From positions 1,798,001 to 1,862,000 of the forward strand of contig CAVSKK010000001.1 of the NCBI GenBank assembly GCA_963728535.1: 64,000 nt of DNA. Direction: 5' to 3'. This document shows positions 14,803-24,315 of the stretch, piece after piece. The stretch's first letter is position 1. Each line of letters opens with the position of its first letter. Position numbers and translations under genes: made by a program. The stretch is from VAXT01 sp963728535. Its GTDB lineage: Bacteria > Actinomycetota > Thermoleophilia > Gaiellales > Gaiellaceae. The notes under the pieces were generated by a model, which was given only the letters and a program-made list of their open reading frames with translations, had not been told where the DNA came from and did no database searches.

Positions 14803-16743
14803 GTGAGCGATCCCGTCACGCAGTTCACCCTGGAGCGCGTCGACGCCGTGGCCCTCGTGACGATGGACGACGGAACGGGCAAGGCTCGCCCGAACGTCCT
14901 CGGCCGGGCGGCACTCGAGTCGCTCGCGAAGCTGATGCCCGAGCTCGAGGAGGGCGATTTCTCCGCTCTCGTGATCACGGGGAAGCCGGGCAGCTTCTCC
15001 GGCGGGGCCGATCTGAACGAGTTTCCGCTCATCGAGCGCCGCGAGCAGGCGATCGAGGGCAGCCGAGCCGGCCACGACCTGTTCGGACGAATTCGCGCAC
15101 TCCCGTACCCGACCGTGGCCGCACTCAATGGGGCCACCCTCGGCGGCGGGATCGAGCTGGCGCTGCATTGCGACTACCGCGTGATCGCCGACGACGTCCG
15201 CCACTTCGCGTCACCGGAGTGCCTCCTGGGATTCGTCCCGGCGTGGGGAGCGACCCAGCTCGCGCCGCGGCTCGCCGGGCCGGAGGCCGCCGTCAAGCTC
15301 ACAGTCCTCAACCCACTGCGGCAGAACAAGATGCTCACCGCGCAGCAGGCGCTCGAGCTCGGCTTTGTCGACCGTGTCGTCGAGCCGAAGCGGCTCGTCG
15401 AAGAGGCGATCTCGATCTCCGCGGACGAGCTCGCACGGGAGGACGCGGACCTGTCGGGGACAGCCGAGATCGTTGAGCGCGCACGGCGGCAGCTCGACGA
15501 CATGGTGCACGGCGCGGCTCCCGCCCCCTACCGAGCTCTCGACCTGATCGAAGGCGCTGCGGGCTGGAGCCTCGAGGAGGGTTACCGAGCCGAGGAAGAG
15601 GCGCTCGCCGACCTGCTCTTCACGCCGCAGGCGCGAGCGTCCCTCTATGCCTTTGATCTCGTCGAGCGGCGGGCACGACGCGGCGCCGGACGCCCCGCGA
15701 CCGAGCCGCGCCACGTGAAGAAGGTCGGGATCGCAGGCGCGGGCCTGATGGCGACCCAGCTGGCGACGCTCTTCCTCAGGCGACTCGGCGTGCCCGTCGT
15801 CCTCCGCGACCTGGAGCAGGAGATCATCGACCGCGCCCTGGAGACGATCCGCGACGACCTGGCGGGCGCCGCCGCGCGTGGCCGCCTCGATCCCCAGGAA
15901 GCGGTCTCGCTCGCGGCGCTCGCGAAGGGCACGACCTCGTATGACGGCTTCGAGGACTGCGACTTCGTGCTCGAGGCGATCTTCGAGGAGCTTGGCGTCA
16001 AACAGCAGTTGTTCGCTGAGCTCGAGGCGGTTGTCCCGGCCGAGTGCGTCCTGGCGACGAACACATCGGCTCTGTCGGTGACCGCGATGGCCGAAGGCCT
16101 CCGGCATCCGGCACGCGTCGTCGGTATGCACTTCTTCAATCCCGTGGCCGCGATGCCGCTCGTCGAGCTCGTCCGCACGCCCGAGACGGACGATGTCTCG
16201 CTCGCGACGACGTGGGCCGTGGCCGACAGGCTCCGCAAGCGGCCCGTGCTCGTGAACGACGGCCCCGGCTTCGTCGTCAACCGGCTCCTGACTCGCATGA
16301 TGAGCGTCGTCCTCGACGCGATCGAACACGGCAACACATCCGACGAGGCTGACGAGGCGGTGCTGTCGCTGGGGCTGCCGATGGCGCCGTCCGTGCTCCT
16401 CCAGATGGTCGGCCCGGCGGTCTCGAACCACGTGCTCGAGACCCTCCACGCGGCGTATCCGGACCGCTTCCCGCTCTCGCAGACCCTGGCGAACTACGCC
16501 GCGGGCTCGCTGGAGATCGCCCAGGGCGAGCCACGTCGCCGCAGCATCGAAGAGCTACGTGATGCGACGCTGGAAGCGCTGGCCGACGAGGTTGCGCACC
16601 TGCTCGATGAGGGTGTCGTCGCCTCGGCGAAGGACGTGGATACGGCGCTCATCCTCGGGGCCGGCTTCCCGCTCTTCATGGGCGGCCTCACGCCCTACCT
16701 AAGAGAGTCGGGTTACACGTACGAACTGAGCTCTCAGCCGTAA
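14803..16743 (+). CDS. fused enoyl-CoA hydratase / 3-hydroxyacyl-CoA dehydrogenase
   Basis: 646-residue multifunctional fatty-acid beta-oxidation protein of the FadB/FadJ type. Residues 1-200 form the crotonase domain with the oxyanion loop SGGADLNEF and both catalytic Glu regions (GGGIELALHCDYR and SPECLLGFVPAWG). Residues 306-480 form the NAD-binding dehydrogenase part (KKVGIAGAGLMATQLATLFL; the usual final Gly of GxGxMG is Ala) with the catalytic His of GMHFFNP at about 443, and the C-terminal domain completes it. GTG start: AGGAG abuts it too closely to act as Shine-Dalgarno, but TAGACT 7 nt upstream makes it a leaderless candidate. No thiolase lies nearby. Confidence 0.9.
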   Translation: MSDPVTQFTLERVDAVALVTMDDGTGKARPNVLGRAALESLAKLMPELEEGDFSALVITGKPGSFSGGADLNEFPLIERREQAIEGSRAGHDLFGRIRALPYPTVAALNGATLGGGIELALHCDYRVIADDVRHFASPECLLGFVPAWGATQLAPRLAGPEAAVKLTVLNPLRQNKMLTAQQALELGFVDRVVEPKRLVEEAISISADELAREDADLSGTAEIVERARRQLDDMVHGAAPAPYRALDLIEGAAGWSLEEGYRAEEEALADLLFTPQARASLYAFDLVERRARRGAGRPATEPRHVKKVGIAGAGLMATQLATLFLRRLGVPVVLRDLEQEIIDRALETIRDDLAGAAARGRLDPQEAVSLAALAKGTTSYDGFEDCDFVLEAIFEELGVKQQLFAELEAVVPAECVLATNTSALSVTAMAEGLRHPARVVGMHFFNPVAAMPLVELVRTPETDDVSLATTWAVADRLRKRPVLVNDGPGFVVNRLLTRMMSVVLDAIEHGNTSDEADEAVLSLGLPMAPSVLLQMVGPAVSNHVLETLHAAYPDRFPLSQTLANYAAGSLEIAQGEPRRRSIEELRDATLEALADEVAHLLDEGVVASAKDVDTALILGAGFPLFMGGLTPYLRESGYTYELSSQP

Positions 16744-16772
16744 CCCACCCGGCAGCGGGACGAGAACCCCGC

Positions 16773-16778
16773 TATAAC
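16773..16778 (+). promoter_or_regulatory. -10 hexamer TATAAC of the ABC transporter operon
   Basis: TATAAC ends 6 nt before the GTG of the ATP-binding-protein gene; probable leaderless promoter starting the amino-acid transport operon. Confidence 0.5.
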
Positions 16779-16784
16779 GGACGC

Positions 16785-17633
16785 GTGGAAGAGGAGCCCC
16801 AGGGGAGCGCGACACTGGAAGAGGAAGCCGCACCGCTCGAGACCGGGCGCACTGCGGTCATCCAACTCGAGGGGATCCACAAAAGCTTCGGCGACAACGT
16901 GGTCCTCGACGGGATCGACCTCAGCGTCGAAGCCGGCGAGACGCTGGTCGTCATCGGGGCGAGCGGAAGCGGCAAGAGCACGCTGCTCCGGTGCATCAAC
17001 CTGCTCGAACCGGTCGACAGCGGGCGTGTCTTCCTCGAGGGCGAGGAGCTCACGGGCCGCGGCGTCAACGTTCCGCAGGTCCGGCAGCGAATCGGGATCG
17101 TCTTTCAGCAGTTCAACCTGTTCCCGCACCTGCGCGTGATCGACAACCTCACCCTTGGCGCCCGCCGGGTGAAGAAGATGCCGAGGAAGGAGGCGGAAGC
17201 CCGCGCACTCGACCTGCTGGCGCGGGTCGGCCTGCCCGAGAAGGCCCGCGAGTACCCTCATCAGCTCTCGGGCGGCCAACAGCAGCGGGTCGCAATCGCC
17301 CGGGCTCTTGTCATGGAGCCCCACGTCATGCTCTTCGACGAGGTCACGTCGGCGCTCGACCCGGAGCTCGTCGGCGAGGTGCTGGTCGTCATGCGTGACC
17401 TGGCGAAATCGGGCATGACGATGGTCGTGGTCACCCACGAGATGCAGTTCGCGCGCGAAGTGGGTGACCGGTTGGTCTTCATGGACGACGGGCACATCGT
17501 CGAGCAAGGAGTTCCGGCCGAGGTGCTCGACAACCCCAAGGAGGAGCGGACGAAGAGGTTCCTGCGCCGCTCGCTGCAGATGGCGCATTCCCTGGAAGAG
17601 TTGACAATCACAAGCGAAGGAGAGGTCGAATGA
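16785..17633 (+). CDS. polar amino acid ABC transporter ATP-binding protein
   Basis: 282-residue GlnQ/HisP-type ATPase. Walker A GASGSGKSTLLRCINLLEP, Q-loop VFQQFNLFPHL, signature LSGGQQQRVAIARAL, Walker B VMLFDEVTSALDPELVGEVL and the switch His in VVVTHEMQFARE are all present. A 23-residue acidic N-terminal extension precedes the domain. It overlaps the binding-protein start by 4 bp and energises the two permeases downstream. Confidence 0.93.
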   Translation: MEEEPQGSATLEEEAAPLETGRTAVIQLEGIHKSFGDNVVLDGIDLSVEAGETLVVIGASGSGKSTLLRCINLLEPVDSGRVFLEGEELTGRGVNVPQVRQRIGIVFQQFNLFPHLRVIDNLTLGARRVKKMPRKEAEARALDLLARVGLPEKAREYPHQLSGGQQQRVAIARALVMEPHVMLFDEVTSALDPELVGEVLVVMRDLAKSGMTMVVVTHEMQFAREVGDRLVFMDDGHIVEQGVPAEVLDNPKEERTKRFLRRSLQMAHSLEELTITSEGEVE

Positions 17634-18556
17634 AACGACTCATTGCTTTCACCGTCCTGGTCGGACTGTTGACCGCGGCGGCCGCGACGCTGGGCTCGGC
17701 GGCCCCGTCGGGGACAGCGGGCCGATCGGCAGCGGCCAAGCTGCCGGCCAAGCCGAAGCTCCCTGCTCTGCCCTCGGCGGTCAAAGCCCGCGGCGAGTGG
17801 GAGATCGGTGTCAAATGCGACACCCCGCCGTTCGGCTGGCAGGACACAAGCGGCCGCAATCGCGGCTACGACGTCGAGGTCGCACGCCAGTTCGCCAAGT
17901 GGGCGTTCGGGTCGGCGAGCAAGGTCCACTTCACGTGCGTGACGACGGCGAGCCGTATCGGAACGCTGACGTCGGGCCGGGTGGACATCATCATCTCGAC
18001 GCTCACCTGGACCGCCGAGCGTGAGAAGACCATCGACTACTCCGCTCCGTACTACGGAGCGGCCGGGAAGCTGCTCGTCAAGAACGAGGTCACGGCCGGG
18101 AGGCTCAGTGATTTCTTGAAGGGGAAGAAGGTCGTCTCCACCTCGGGGTCGATCTACGACCGCTGGATCAAGAACTGCTTCAAGGAGACGACGTTCCAGG
18201 TCGTCTCGAGCCCTGCTGCCGGTGTGCTCGCGGTCAGGAACGGGCAGGCTGACGCGCTCATGTACGACGACGCGTTCCTCGTCGGCGTGGCCGCAAACGC
18301 TTCTGACCTCAAGATGACGAACCACAAGTTCCTCAACGTCCCGTGGGGCGTCGGCATCCGAAAGGGCGACGTCGGCACGAAGCGCTGGGTGGACGCCGCG
18401 ATCCGCGGGATGAAAGCCCGCGACCAGTTCTGGGGGATCCTGAGGCGGACGATTCCACGCCGCTTCTACGTCCTCTTCAAGAAGAACGCTCCAAGCCCGA
18501 AGGTGAGCTTGAAGTACCCGCGGGCCGCACCGCCAGAGTTGAGCTGCCCGACCTAG
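17630..18556 (+). CDS. amino acid ABC transporter substrate-binding protein
   Basis: 308-residue family-3 periplasmic-type binding protein. Sec signal peptide at residues 1-24 without a lipobox Cys, unusual for a Gram-positive binding protein, then an Ala/Lys/Pro linker and the two-lobe domain with IGVKCDTPPFGWQDTSGRNR, GYDVEVARQFA, TSGRVDIIISTLTWTAEREK and SAPYYGAAGKLLV. ATG with AAGGAGAGG upstream. A strong terminator follows, so this gene is probably expressed above the permeases. Confidence 0.9.
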   Translation: MKRLIAFTVLVGLLTAAAATLGSAAPSGTAGRSAAAKLPAKPKLPALPSAVKARGEWEIGVKCDTPPFGWQDTSGRNRGYDVEVARQFAKWAFGSASKVHFTCVTTASRIGTLTSGRVDIIISTLTWTAEREKTIDYSAPYYGAAGKLLVKNEVTAGRLSDFLKGKKVVSTSGSIYDRWIKNCFKETTFQVVSSPAAGVLAVRNGQADALMYDDAFLVGVAANASDLKMTNHKFLNVPWGVGIRKGDVGTKRWVDAAIRGMKARDQFWGILRRTIPRRFYVLFKKNAPSPKVSLKYPRAAPPELSCPT

Positions 18557-18576
18557 GAGAACGAAGCAACGAAGTT

Positions 18577-18612
18577 CGAGTGGCCGCCTCCAGGGGCGGC
18601 CACTCGTGTTTT
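18577..18612 (+). terminator. intrinsic terminator inside the ABC operon
   Basis: Perfect 12-bp stem (CGAGTGGCCGCC with GGCGGCCACTCG), 6-nt loop, followed by TGTTTTA. It sits between the binding-protein gene and the first permease, so read-through would set the permease level. Confidence 0.8.
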
Positions 18613-18620
18613 ATGCGCGC

Positions 18621-19340
18621 ATGAGGATCCTGGCGTCGTTCGAGTGGGGGTTCATTTGGGACAACCGCGCCGAGCTCTGGGAGGGCTTCAAGAACACGAT
18701 CAAGGTATCCACGATCGGGATCGCGGGTGCCCTTGTGATCGGCCTTGTCCTCGGTGCGGTGCGGGCTCACCGGATCCCGGTGCTCAATCAACTCGCGGCG
18801 GTCTACGTAGAGCTGATCCGGAACACGCCGATCCTCGTCCAGATCTTCCTCCTCTACTACGCGCTTCCCGCTGTGCCGGGCGAGATCCATGGCGTCACGA
18901 TCCCGTTCGTAGGCGACGACGGCATCCAGCTCGAGACCTTCACGGTCGCCTGGCTCTCGGTCGCGATCTGGGGCGGTGCCTTCAATACCGAGAACTTCCG
19001 CGCCGGGTTCGAGGCGGTGCCGAAGCGCCTTCGCGAGGCCGGTTACGCGCTGGGCTTCACACCGCTGAAGACATTCCTCAACGTGACGCTCCCGATCGGA
19101 GGCCGCATCGCGCTGCCTTCGACGATCAACACGTTCATCTCGGTTCTGAAAAACACGTCGCTGCTGCTCGCGATCGGTTATCCGGAGCTGACGAGCGTCG
19201 CCGTCAACATTCAGGCGATCACGTTTCGGACCTTCGAGATGTTCGCGGTCCTCGCGGTCGTCTATCTCGCCATCGTCTGGACACTGTCCGCTCTGATCCG
19301 CTTGCTCGAGCGACGGCTCGCTCTCCCGGAGGCGCTCTAG
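18621..19340 (+). CDS. amino acid ABC transporter permease 1
   Basis: 239-residue HisM/GlnP-type inner-membrane permease with five or so transmembrane helices. TIKVSTIGIAGALVIGLVLG opens the first segment, YVELIRNTPILVQIFLLYYALP is the family signature, and the EAA loop reads FEAVPKRLREAGYALGFTPLKTFLNVTLP-type spacing. An upstream in-frame GTG (18606) falls inside the terminator hairpin, so ATG 18621 is preferred. It pairs with permease 2 to form the pore. Confidence 0.9.
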   Translation: MRILASFEWGFIWDNRAELWEGFKNTIKVSTIGIAGALVIGLVLGAVRAHRIPVLNQLAAVYVELIRNTPILVQIFLLYYALPAVPGEIHGVTIPFVGDDGIQLETFTVAWLSVAIWGGAFNTENFRAGFEAVPKRLREAGYALGFTPLKTFLNVTLPIGGRIALPSTINTFISVLKNTSLLLAIGYPELTSVAVNIQAITFRTFEMFAVLAVVYLAIVWTLSALIRLLERRLALPEAL

Positions 19341-20024
19341 GTGGCCGAGCAGTCCGACTGGTTCCGCCCCGTCGCGGAGTACATGCTCAGGGAGGGCTTG
19401 CCGGAGACACTGAGGCTCGCGGTGATAGCGGTCACAGCGAGTGTGGTGGTCGGGATCCTCCTCGGGGTGCTGATGACGATCAAGTTCCGTCCGCTCCAGT
19501 GGGTGATCCGGCTCTACGTCGAGCTCTGGCGAGGACTTCCGATCCTCGTGACCGTCCTCTTCATCTACTGGCTTCCGGACTATACGGTCGGCCCATTCAA
19601 CGTCCGGCTCGACGCCTACATGTCGGCTGCGGTCGCCCTCTCGTTCTGGGGAAGCGCTCAGGTCGCCGAGGCAACACGCGGGGCGGTGCAGTCGATTCCG
19701 AAGGAGCAGCACGAGGCCGCCGCAGCTCTCGGCTTTGGCTGGACCGGTCGCCACAAGTTCGTGATCTTCCCCCTCGCGCTTCGTCGATTGCTGCCTCCGC
19801 TGGTCGGCCTGGTCGTGAACATCATCCAGAACACGACGATCGCCTTCGTGATCGGTGTCAACGAATTTCTGCAGGCGGGAACCCGCCAGGTCGAGAACCT
19901 GACAGCGCAGACCGGAGACGGGCATCCGTTCGTGATCTACGGCTTCGTGATGGTGGTCTTCTTCGCCCTCTCGTTCCCGCTGACGATGCTGTCCCGTTAC
20001 CTGGAGCGCCGACTCGTCGTCTAG
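19341..20024 (+). CDS. amino acid ABC transporter permease 2
   Basis: 227-residue second permease of the polar amino-acid transporter. It shows TLRLAVIAVTASVVVGILLG, the RLYVELWRGLPILVTVLFIYWLP signature and the EAA loop (TRGAVQSIPKEQHEAAAALG). GTG start directly follows the permease 1 stop with no gap, implying translational coupling. With the ATPase and binding protein it forms a complete importer; the amino acid cannot be named. Confidence 0.9.
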   Translation: MAEQSDWFRPVAEYMLREGLPETLRLAVIAVTASVVVGILLGVLMTIKFRPLQWVIRLYVELWRGLPILVTVLFIYWLPDYTVGPFNVRLDAYMSAAVALSFWGSAQVAEATRGAVQSIPKEQHEAAAALGFGWTGRHKFVIFPLALRRLLPPLVGLVVNIIQNTTIAFVIGVNEFLQAGTRQVENLTAQTGDGHPFVIYGFVMVVFFALSFPLTMLSRYLERRLVV

Positions 20025-20106
20025 CCTGGCAGCCCCATCGGGTATGCTTTGACAAGCGACGCTCACCAAGGGGATTCCGAGCGCGCCTTCTCTCTATCTC
20101 GGAGGT

Positions 20107-22644
20107 ATGCGGCCGAAGCGCGCCGCTTACATGCAGGAAACGACCGAGCAGCCAACACCAAATCCGGCGACGGACGATCTCGTCGCCGCAGCCAAGCGCG
20201 CCGAGGACTGGGCGGGCGAGCCGTTCCTTCACAACGGCGAGGAGCCGGCTCAGGTGCTGGCCCAGGGCACCGCGCGGCGTAACGCGTTAGACGAGGCGAC
20301 GGCGGAGATCGAGGCCGGGCGCGAGACGCCTTCGTCCCAGTGGAAGGTGCGCTTCGCGCTCATGCTCGGACTGGAGCGCGTGCTGTCCGAGAAGCCTCCG
20401 CGCCTCGCCTCCGGCACCGAGCTGCGCCGCCACCAGATCGACGCGCTCGCGGGGATGCTCACGGAGCTGATTGCCTCGAATCAGCGTGTCGAGGAGCCGG
20501 TGAACGGCAACGGGCTCGCCGAGCCTGGCGAGCTCGACGAAGAGGAGGAGGAGTTCGAAGAGCTGGTCGACGAGGAGCTCGAGCCTCTGCCCGAAGAGCT
20601 CTCGCCCGCCGAGGACCCCGGCGCGGTGCGGCGCTACCGATTCCGCCATCCGACGGCCTCTGGCAAGACGATCGCTGCGGCCGGGTTCGTCGAGGCCGCG
20701 CGCACGATGGGCGTCCTCATCCTCACGCACCGCCGGCTGCTCGTCTCGCAGTTCAACCGCGAGCTCGCGGCGGAGGACTACGGCGATCGGCTGACCCCGG
20801 TGGTCCTGGAGGGGCAGCCCTCTCCGCAGGCGAGCCCGATCACGGTGCAGACGTACGCCTGGTTCGCGCGGCATCACGGCAGCGTCAGCCGCGAGACGTA
20901 CCAGCTCGTGATCGCGGACGAAGCCCACACTGCGCTCGGCGAGAAGACGAGCGCGGCGATCCGCAGCTTCCCCGACCCCATTTACATCGGGATGACGGCG
21001 ACCGAGCAGCTGATCGCGAAACAGGTCTCAGACGTCTTCCCAGCCTCGGTCGACGACCTGCCGCTGCAGGATGCCGCTCGTCGCGGCCTGATCGCGCCGC
21101 TGCGCAACCTCCGCGTGCCGCCCGCAGCCGCCATCCATTCCGTCCCGATCGTCGGCGGCGACTTCGAGGAGCGCGCGCTCGCCGCGGTGCTCGACCACAC
21201 GGCGCTCAACCAGGCCGCCGCGAGCCTCTATCGCGACCGCTTCGACTCCACGCCCGGGATCGTCTACGCGGCCGGGGTCGAGCACGCGTACAACCTCGCG
21301 CAAGAGTTTCGGGCCGCCGGCCTGAAGGCGGAGGCGGTGAGCGGCAAGACGCCGCCGGTCAAGCTCGCCGAGATCCTCGCCGGTTACGAGCGCGGCGAGA
21401 TCGACATCCTCATCAACGCGATGCTGCTCGCCGAAGGCTGGAACTCGCCCCGAGCGACGGTCGTGATGCATCTCGCGCCGACTGCGAGCAAGCGCGTCTA
21501 CCAGCAGCGGATCGGCCGGATCATGCGGATGCACCCGAGCAAGGAAGCCGGCATCGTCGTCGACTTCGTGAACAAGGGCGCGACGCACAACGACCGCGCC
21601 GTCTCGCTGCACAGCCTGCTCGGCGCCGACTTCTACCGCGAGGGTGCCCGGGTGACGCCCGCGCCGCGGCGCCGGCCAAACCGCCGCGCGCGCCGCAAGC
21701 TCTCGCCCGCCCCGTGGCTCGTTCCGGTCACTCCGGACGTGCGGCGGCGCCTCTCGGTCATCCAACGCGAGTGGCAGCGGATCGACCCGCGCTACCTGGA
21801 CGAGGACGAGCAGCGCTACTGGGCCGCGATCGCAGGCAGGCAGGTGCGTTTCGAGGAGCGCGCCGAATTCGTCCAGAAGCTGTCCGAGGGGAAGGCCAGC
21901 AAGGCCTGTCTCGAACAGTTCCTCGCCACGGCGGCGGCCGAGAACCCGAACCGCCGGCTGCGGATGATGGCGCTCGCCGACCGGGTCTCGATGACCGTGG
22001 AGCGCGCGGACTTCGACGATCTCGTCACGCTCGTCATCCAGGCTCCGACGTGGGAGAAGGACCGGATCCAGGGCGCGCGAATCCTCCTGCGCGCAATCGG
22101 GGAGGGCAAGGCCAACGCGCCGGACCAGATTCTCGAGCGCTGGACGTGGAAGCTCGCTCGGTCGACACGCAAGGCGCAGGATCGCCGTGTCAGCGCCGAG
22201 TTTCCGGAGGCGAAGCGCCTACTGGGCGCGCTCGCCAACTCACGTGGCCACCGGCACGAGGAGAACGCGGCCAAGCTCGTCAACGCCGCGCTGGAGCTGC
22301 CGCTCGAGGTGGCCGTCGCGCTCCTCGCCTCGGCCGAGGGCTACACGCCGCGGGCAACCAAGCTGATCGAGGGCGCAAGAGAGAAGATCGGCACCCTCCC
22401 GGAGGTCGCCTACGCGCTTGCCGAGAACCTGCCTCCGCCGAAGGCGCACACGAGCAGGCGGAGGCGACGGCGGCGTAAACGCCGGGGCGGCCAGCCGCCG
22501 ACTGAGGCACAGGCCGGGCAGGACGGCTCCGCGAATGGAGCTCAGCCGAAACGGCGCCGCCGGCGTCGAAAGCCCGCCGCCGCGACCGGCGCCCCCGCGC
22601 CGGCAGCCGAACCGGCACGCGCGGCCGATGTAACGCCTGGTTAA
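20107..22644 (+). CDS. DEAH-type SF2 helicase with acidic insert and basic tail
   Basis: 845-residue superfamily-2 helicase. The Q-like motif ELRRHQIDALAGML (about 105-118) is separated from Walker A HPTASGKT (181-188) by an acidic insert at about 126-172, including DEEEEEFEELVDEELEP. Then DEAH (271-274), TAT (297-299) and motif VI QQRIGRIMR (467-475) follow, giving a complete ATPase. Residues 520-790 are helical and unrecognised; the C-terminal tail has two Arg/Lys clusters, as in RNA-binding proteins. Substrate (RNA or DNA) is unknown. TATCTC ends 6 nt before the ATG; ATG 20131 is an alternative start. Confidence 0.8.
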   Translation: MRPKRAAYMQETTEQPTPNPATDDLVAAAKRAEDWAGEPFLHNGEEPAQVLAQGTARRNALDEATAEIEAGRETPSSQWKVRFALMLGLERVLSEKPPRLASGTELRRHQIDALAGMLTELIASNQRVEEPVNGNGLAEPGELDEEEEEFEELVDEELEPLPEELSPAEDPGAVRRYRFRHPTASGKTIAAAGFVEAARTMGVLILTHRRLLVSQFNRELAAEDYGDRLTPVVLEGQPSPQASPITVQTYAWFARHHGSVSRETYQLVIADEAHTALGEKTSAAIRSFPDPIYIGMTATEQLIAKQVSDVFPASVDDLPLQDAARRGLIAPLRNLRVPPAAAIHSVPIVGGDFEERALAAVLDHTALNQAAASLYRDRFDSTPGIVYAAGVEHAYNLAQEFRAAGLKAEAVSGKTPPVKLAEILAGYERGEIDILINAMLLAEGWNSPRATVVMHLAPTASKRVYQQRIGRIMRMHPSKEAGIVVDFVNKGATHNDRAVSLHSLLGADFYREGARVTPAPRRRPNRRARRKLSPAPWLVPVTPDVRRRLSVIQREWQRIDPRYLDEDEQRYWAAIAGRQVRFEERAEFVQKLSEGKASKACLEQFLATAAAENPNRRLRMMALADRVSMTVERADFDDLVTLVIQAPTWEKDRIQGARILLRAIGEGKANAPDQILERWTWKLARSTRKAQDRRVSAEFPEAKRLLGALANSRGHRHEENAAKLVNAALELPLEVAVALLASAEGYTPRATKLIEGAREKIGTLPEVAYALAENLPPPKAHTSRRRRRRRKRRGGQPPTEAQAGQDGSANGAQPKRRRRRRKPAAATGAPAPAAEPARAADVTPG

Positions 22645-22671
22645 TTCACCGGTCTCTAGCGTGGTGAGCAA

Positions 22672-24303
22672 ATGCTCGTACTGATCGGAATCGGCCTCGC
22701 CGCCGGGTTCATCACGGCGATCTCGCCGTGTGTGTTGCCCGTCCTGCCGATCGTCTTCGCGGGAGGAGCGACCGGTGGGCGCCGCAAGCCGTTCGCGATC
22801 GTCGCTGGCCTAATCGCCAGCTTTACGGCCTTCACGCTCTTCGGGGTCTGGCTCCTGCAGCGACTCGGCCTGCCTCAGGACATTCTGCGCAACCTCGCGA
22901 TCGCCCTGCTCTTCCTCGTTGCGGCCACACTGCTCTTCCCGCGGGTCGAGGAGATCATTCAACGCCCGCTGCTGAGACTCACCCGCAAGCCCGGCGGCGA
23001 GCTCGGCGGCGGCTTCCTCCTCGGGGCAAGCCTTGGCCTCGTCTTCGTCCCGTGCGCGGGTCCGGTGCTCGCCGCGATCACAGTCGTGGGCGCGACGCAG
23101 GACGTCGGAGCGCGTTCCATCGTCCTCACGCTCGCCTATGCGATCGGCGCCGGCATCCCCATGCTGATCGTCGCCTTCTTTGGACGCGCGGGGATGAAAG
23201 CGCTCAGGCCGCACGCCCACGCAATCCGGCAGGGGCTCGGCGTCGTCGTCGCGCTGACGGCACTCGCGATCGCCTTCAACGTCGATCGTCATTTCCAGAC
23301 GGCGATCCCCGGCTATACGGAGGCGCTTCAGAAGAAGGTCGAGGAGAACGGGCGAGCCCAGAGCGAGCTCCGCAAGCTGCGAGGCAACACGCGGGAGCAG
23401 GCGAGTAGCTCGTCCCTCCGAGACTTCGGAGCGGCACCTGAGCTAACGGGGCTCTCGCACTGGATCAACAGCGACCCGCTGACACTCGAGAAGCTGCGCG
23501 GAAAGGTCGTCCTCGTCGATTTCTGGACGTACTCGTGCATCAACTGCCTGCGCACGCTGCCGCACGTGAAGGCCTGGGACCGCGCGTACCGTGCCCGCGG
23601 GCTCGTCGTGCTGGGAATCCACACGCCCGAGTTCGCCTTCGAGCACGTAGCGGACAATGTCGAGGGCGCCGTGCGGCGGCTCGGGGTTCAGTATCCGGTT
23701 GCTCTCGACAATGCCTACGGCACGTGGAGCGCGTTCCAGAACCAGTACTGGCCTGCGAAGTACCTCCTCGACCGCAACGGGCACCTCCGCTTCTACCACT
23801 TCGGCGAGGGCGAGTACGACACGACGGAGGCTCGAATCCGCACCCTCCTCGGCGAGAGCGCAGGGATGCTCCCGGTCTCGGCCAAGCTCTCGGATCCGAC
23901 GCCGAGGACGGCGCTGACGCCGGAGTTGTACCTCGGCTACGACCGGCTGCAACCACTGCTTCAGAGCATGGTCACGAAGGACCGGTTCGCTCAATACGAG
24001 TTCCCCCAGCGGGCGCTCCAGCCGAGCGAGCTCGCGTATTCAGGAACCTGGAAGGTGAGGCATGACGACATCGTCGCGGGCCTCGGCGCGCGGCTGCGCC
24101 TCAACTTCACGGCGCAGAAGGTGCATCTCGTGCTCGGTGGTCGCGGCTCGGTGGGCGTCTTCCTGGACGGGAAGTTGCAGCGGACCGTGCGTGTCCACGG
24201 AAGCCGCCTGTACACGCTCCTCCGGCTTCCGTCGCTGCGAAGTGGCTTGCTCGAGCTGCGCTTCGACCCCGGCGTTCGGGGCTATGCCTTCACGTTCGGC
24301 TAG
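22672..24303 (+). CDS. DipZ-like CcdA / thioredoxin fusion
   Basis: 543-residue membrane thiol-redox protein. Residues 1-200 are a CcdA/DsbD-type transmembrane domain with its two redox Cys in ISPCVLPVLPIVFAGG and FVPCAGPVL. A linker at 205-245 is followed by an extracytoplasmic TlpA-like thioredoxin domain with the CxxC motif TYSCINCLRTLPHV and a carbohydrate-binding-like C-terminal module (about 405-543). The protein would carry reducing power from cytoplasmic thioredoxin across the membrane, as for cytochrome c maturation or repair of exported thiols. TAGCGT lies 9 nt before the ATG. Confidence 0.9.
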   Translation: MLVLIGIGLAAGFITAISPCVLPVLPIVFAGGATGGRRKPFAIVAGLIASFTAFTLFGVWLLQRLGLPQDILRNLAIALLFLVAATLLFPRVEEIIQRPLLRLTRKPGGELGGGFLLGASLGLVFVPCAGPVLAAITVVGATQDVGARSIVLTLAYAIGAGIPMLIVAFFGRAGMKALRPHAHAIRQGLGVVVALTALAIAFNVDRHFQTAIPGYTEALQKKVEENGRAQSELRKLRGNTREQASSSSLRDFGAAPELTGLSHWINSDPLTLEKLRGKVVLVDFWTYSCINCLRTLPHVKAWDRAYRARGLVVLGIHTPEFAFEHVADNVEGAVRRLGVQYPVALDNAYGTWSAFQNQYWPAKYLLDRNGHLRFYHFGEGEYDTTEARIRTLLGESAGMLPVSAKLSDPTPRTALTPELYLGYDRLQPLLQSMVTKDRFAQYEFPQRALQPSELAYSGTWKVRHDDIVAGLGARLRLNFTAQKVHLVLGGRGSVGVFLDGKLQRTVRVHGSRLYTLLRLPSLRSGLLELRFDPGVRGYAFTFG

Positions 24304-24315
24304 CGGCGCTTAGGG

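Noticed and set aside
18477..20069. A 530-codon minus-strand open frame over the permease genes
   Set aside because: Highly charged (Asp/Arg/Glu/His) antisense of two clear membrane proteins; no domain or start signal.
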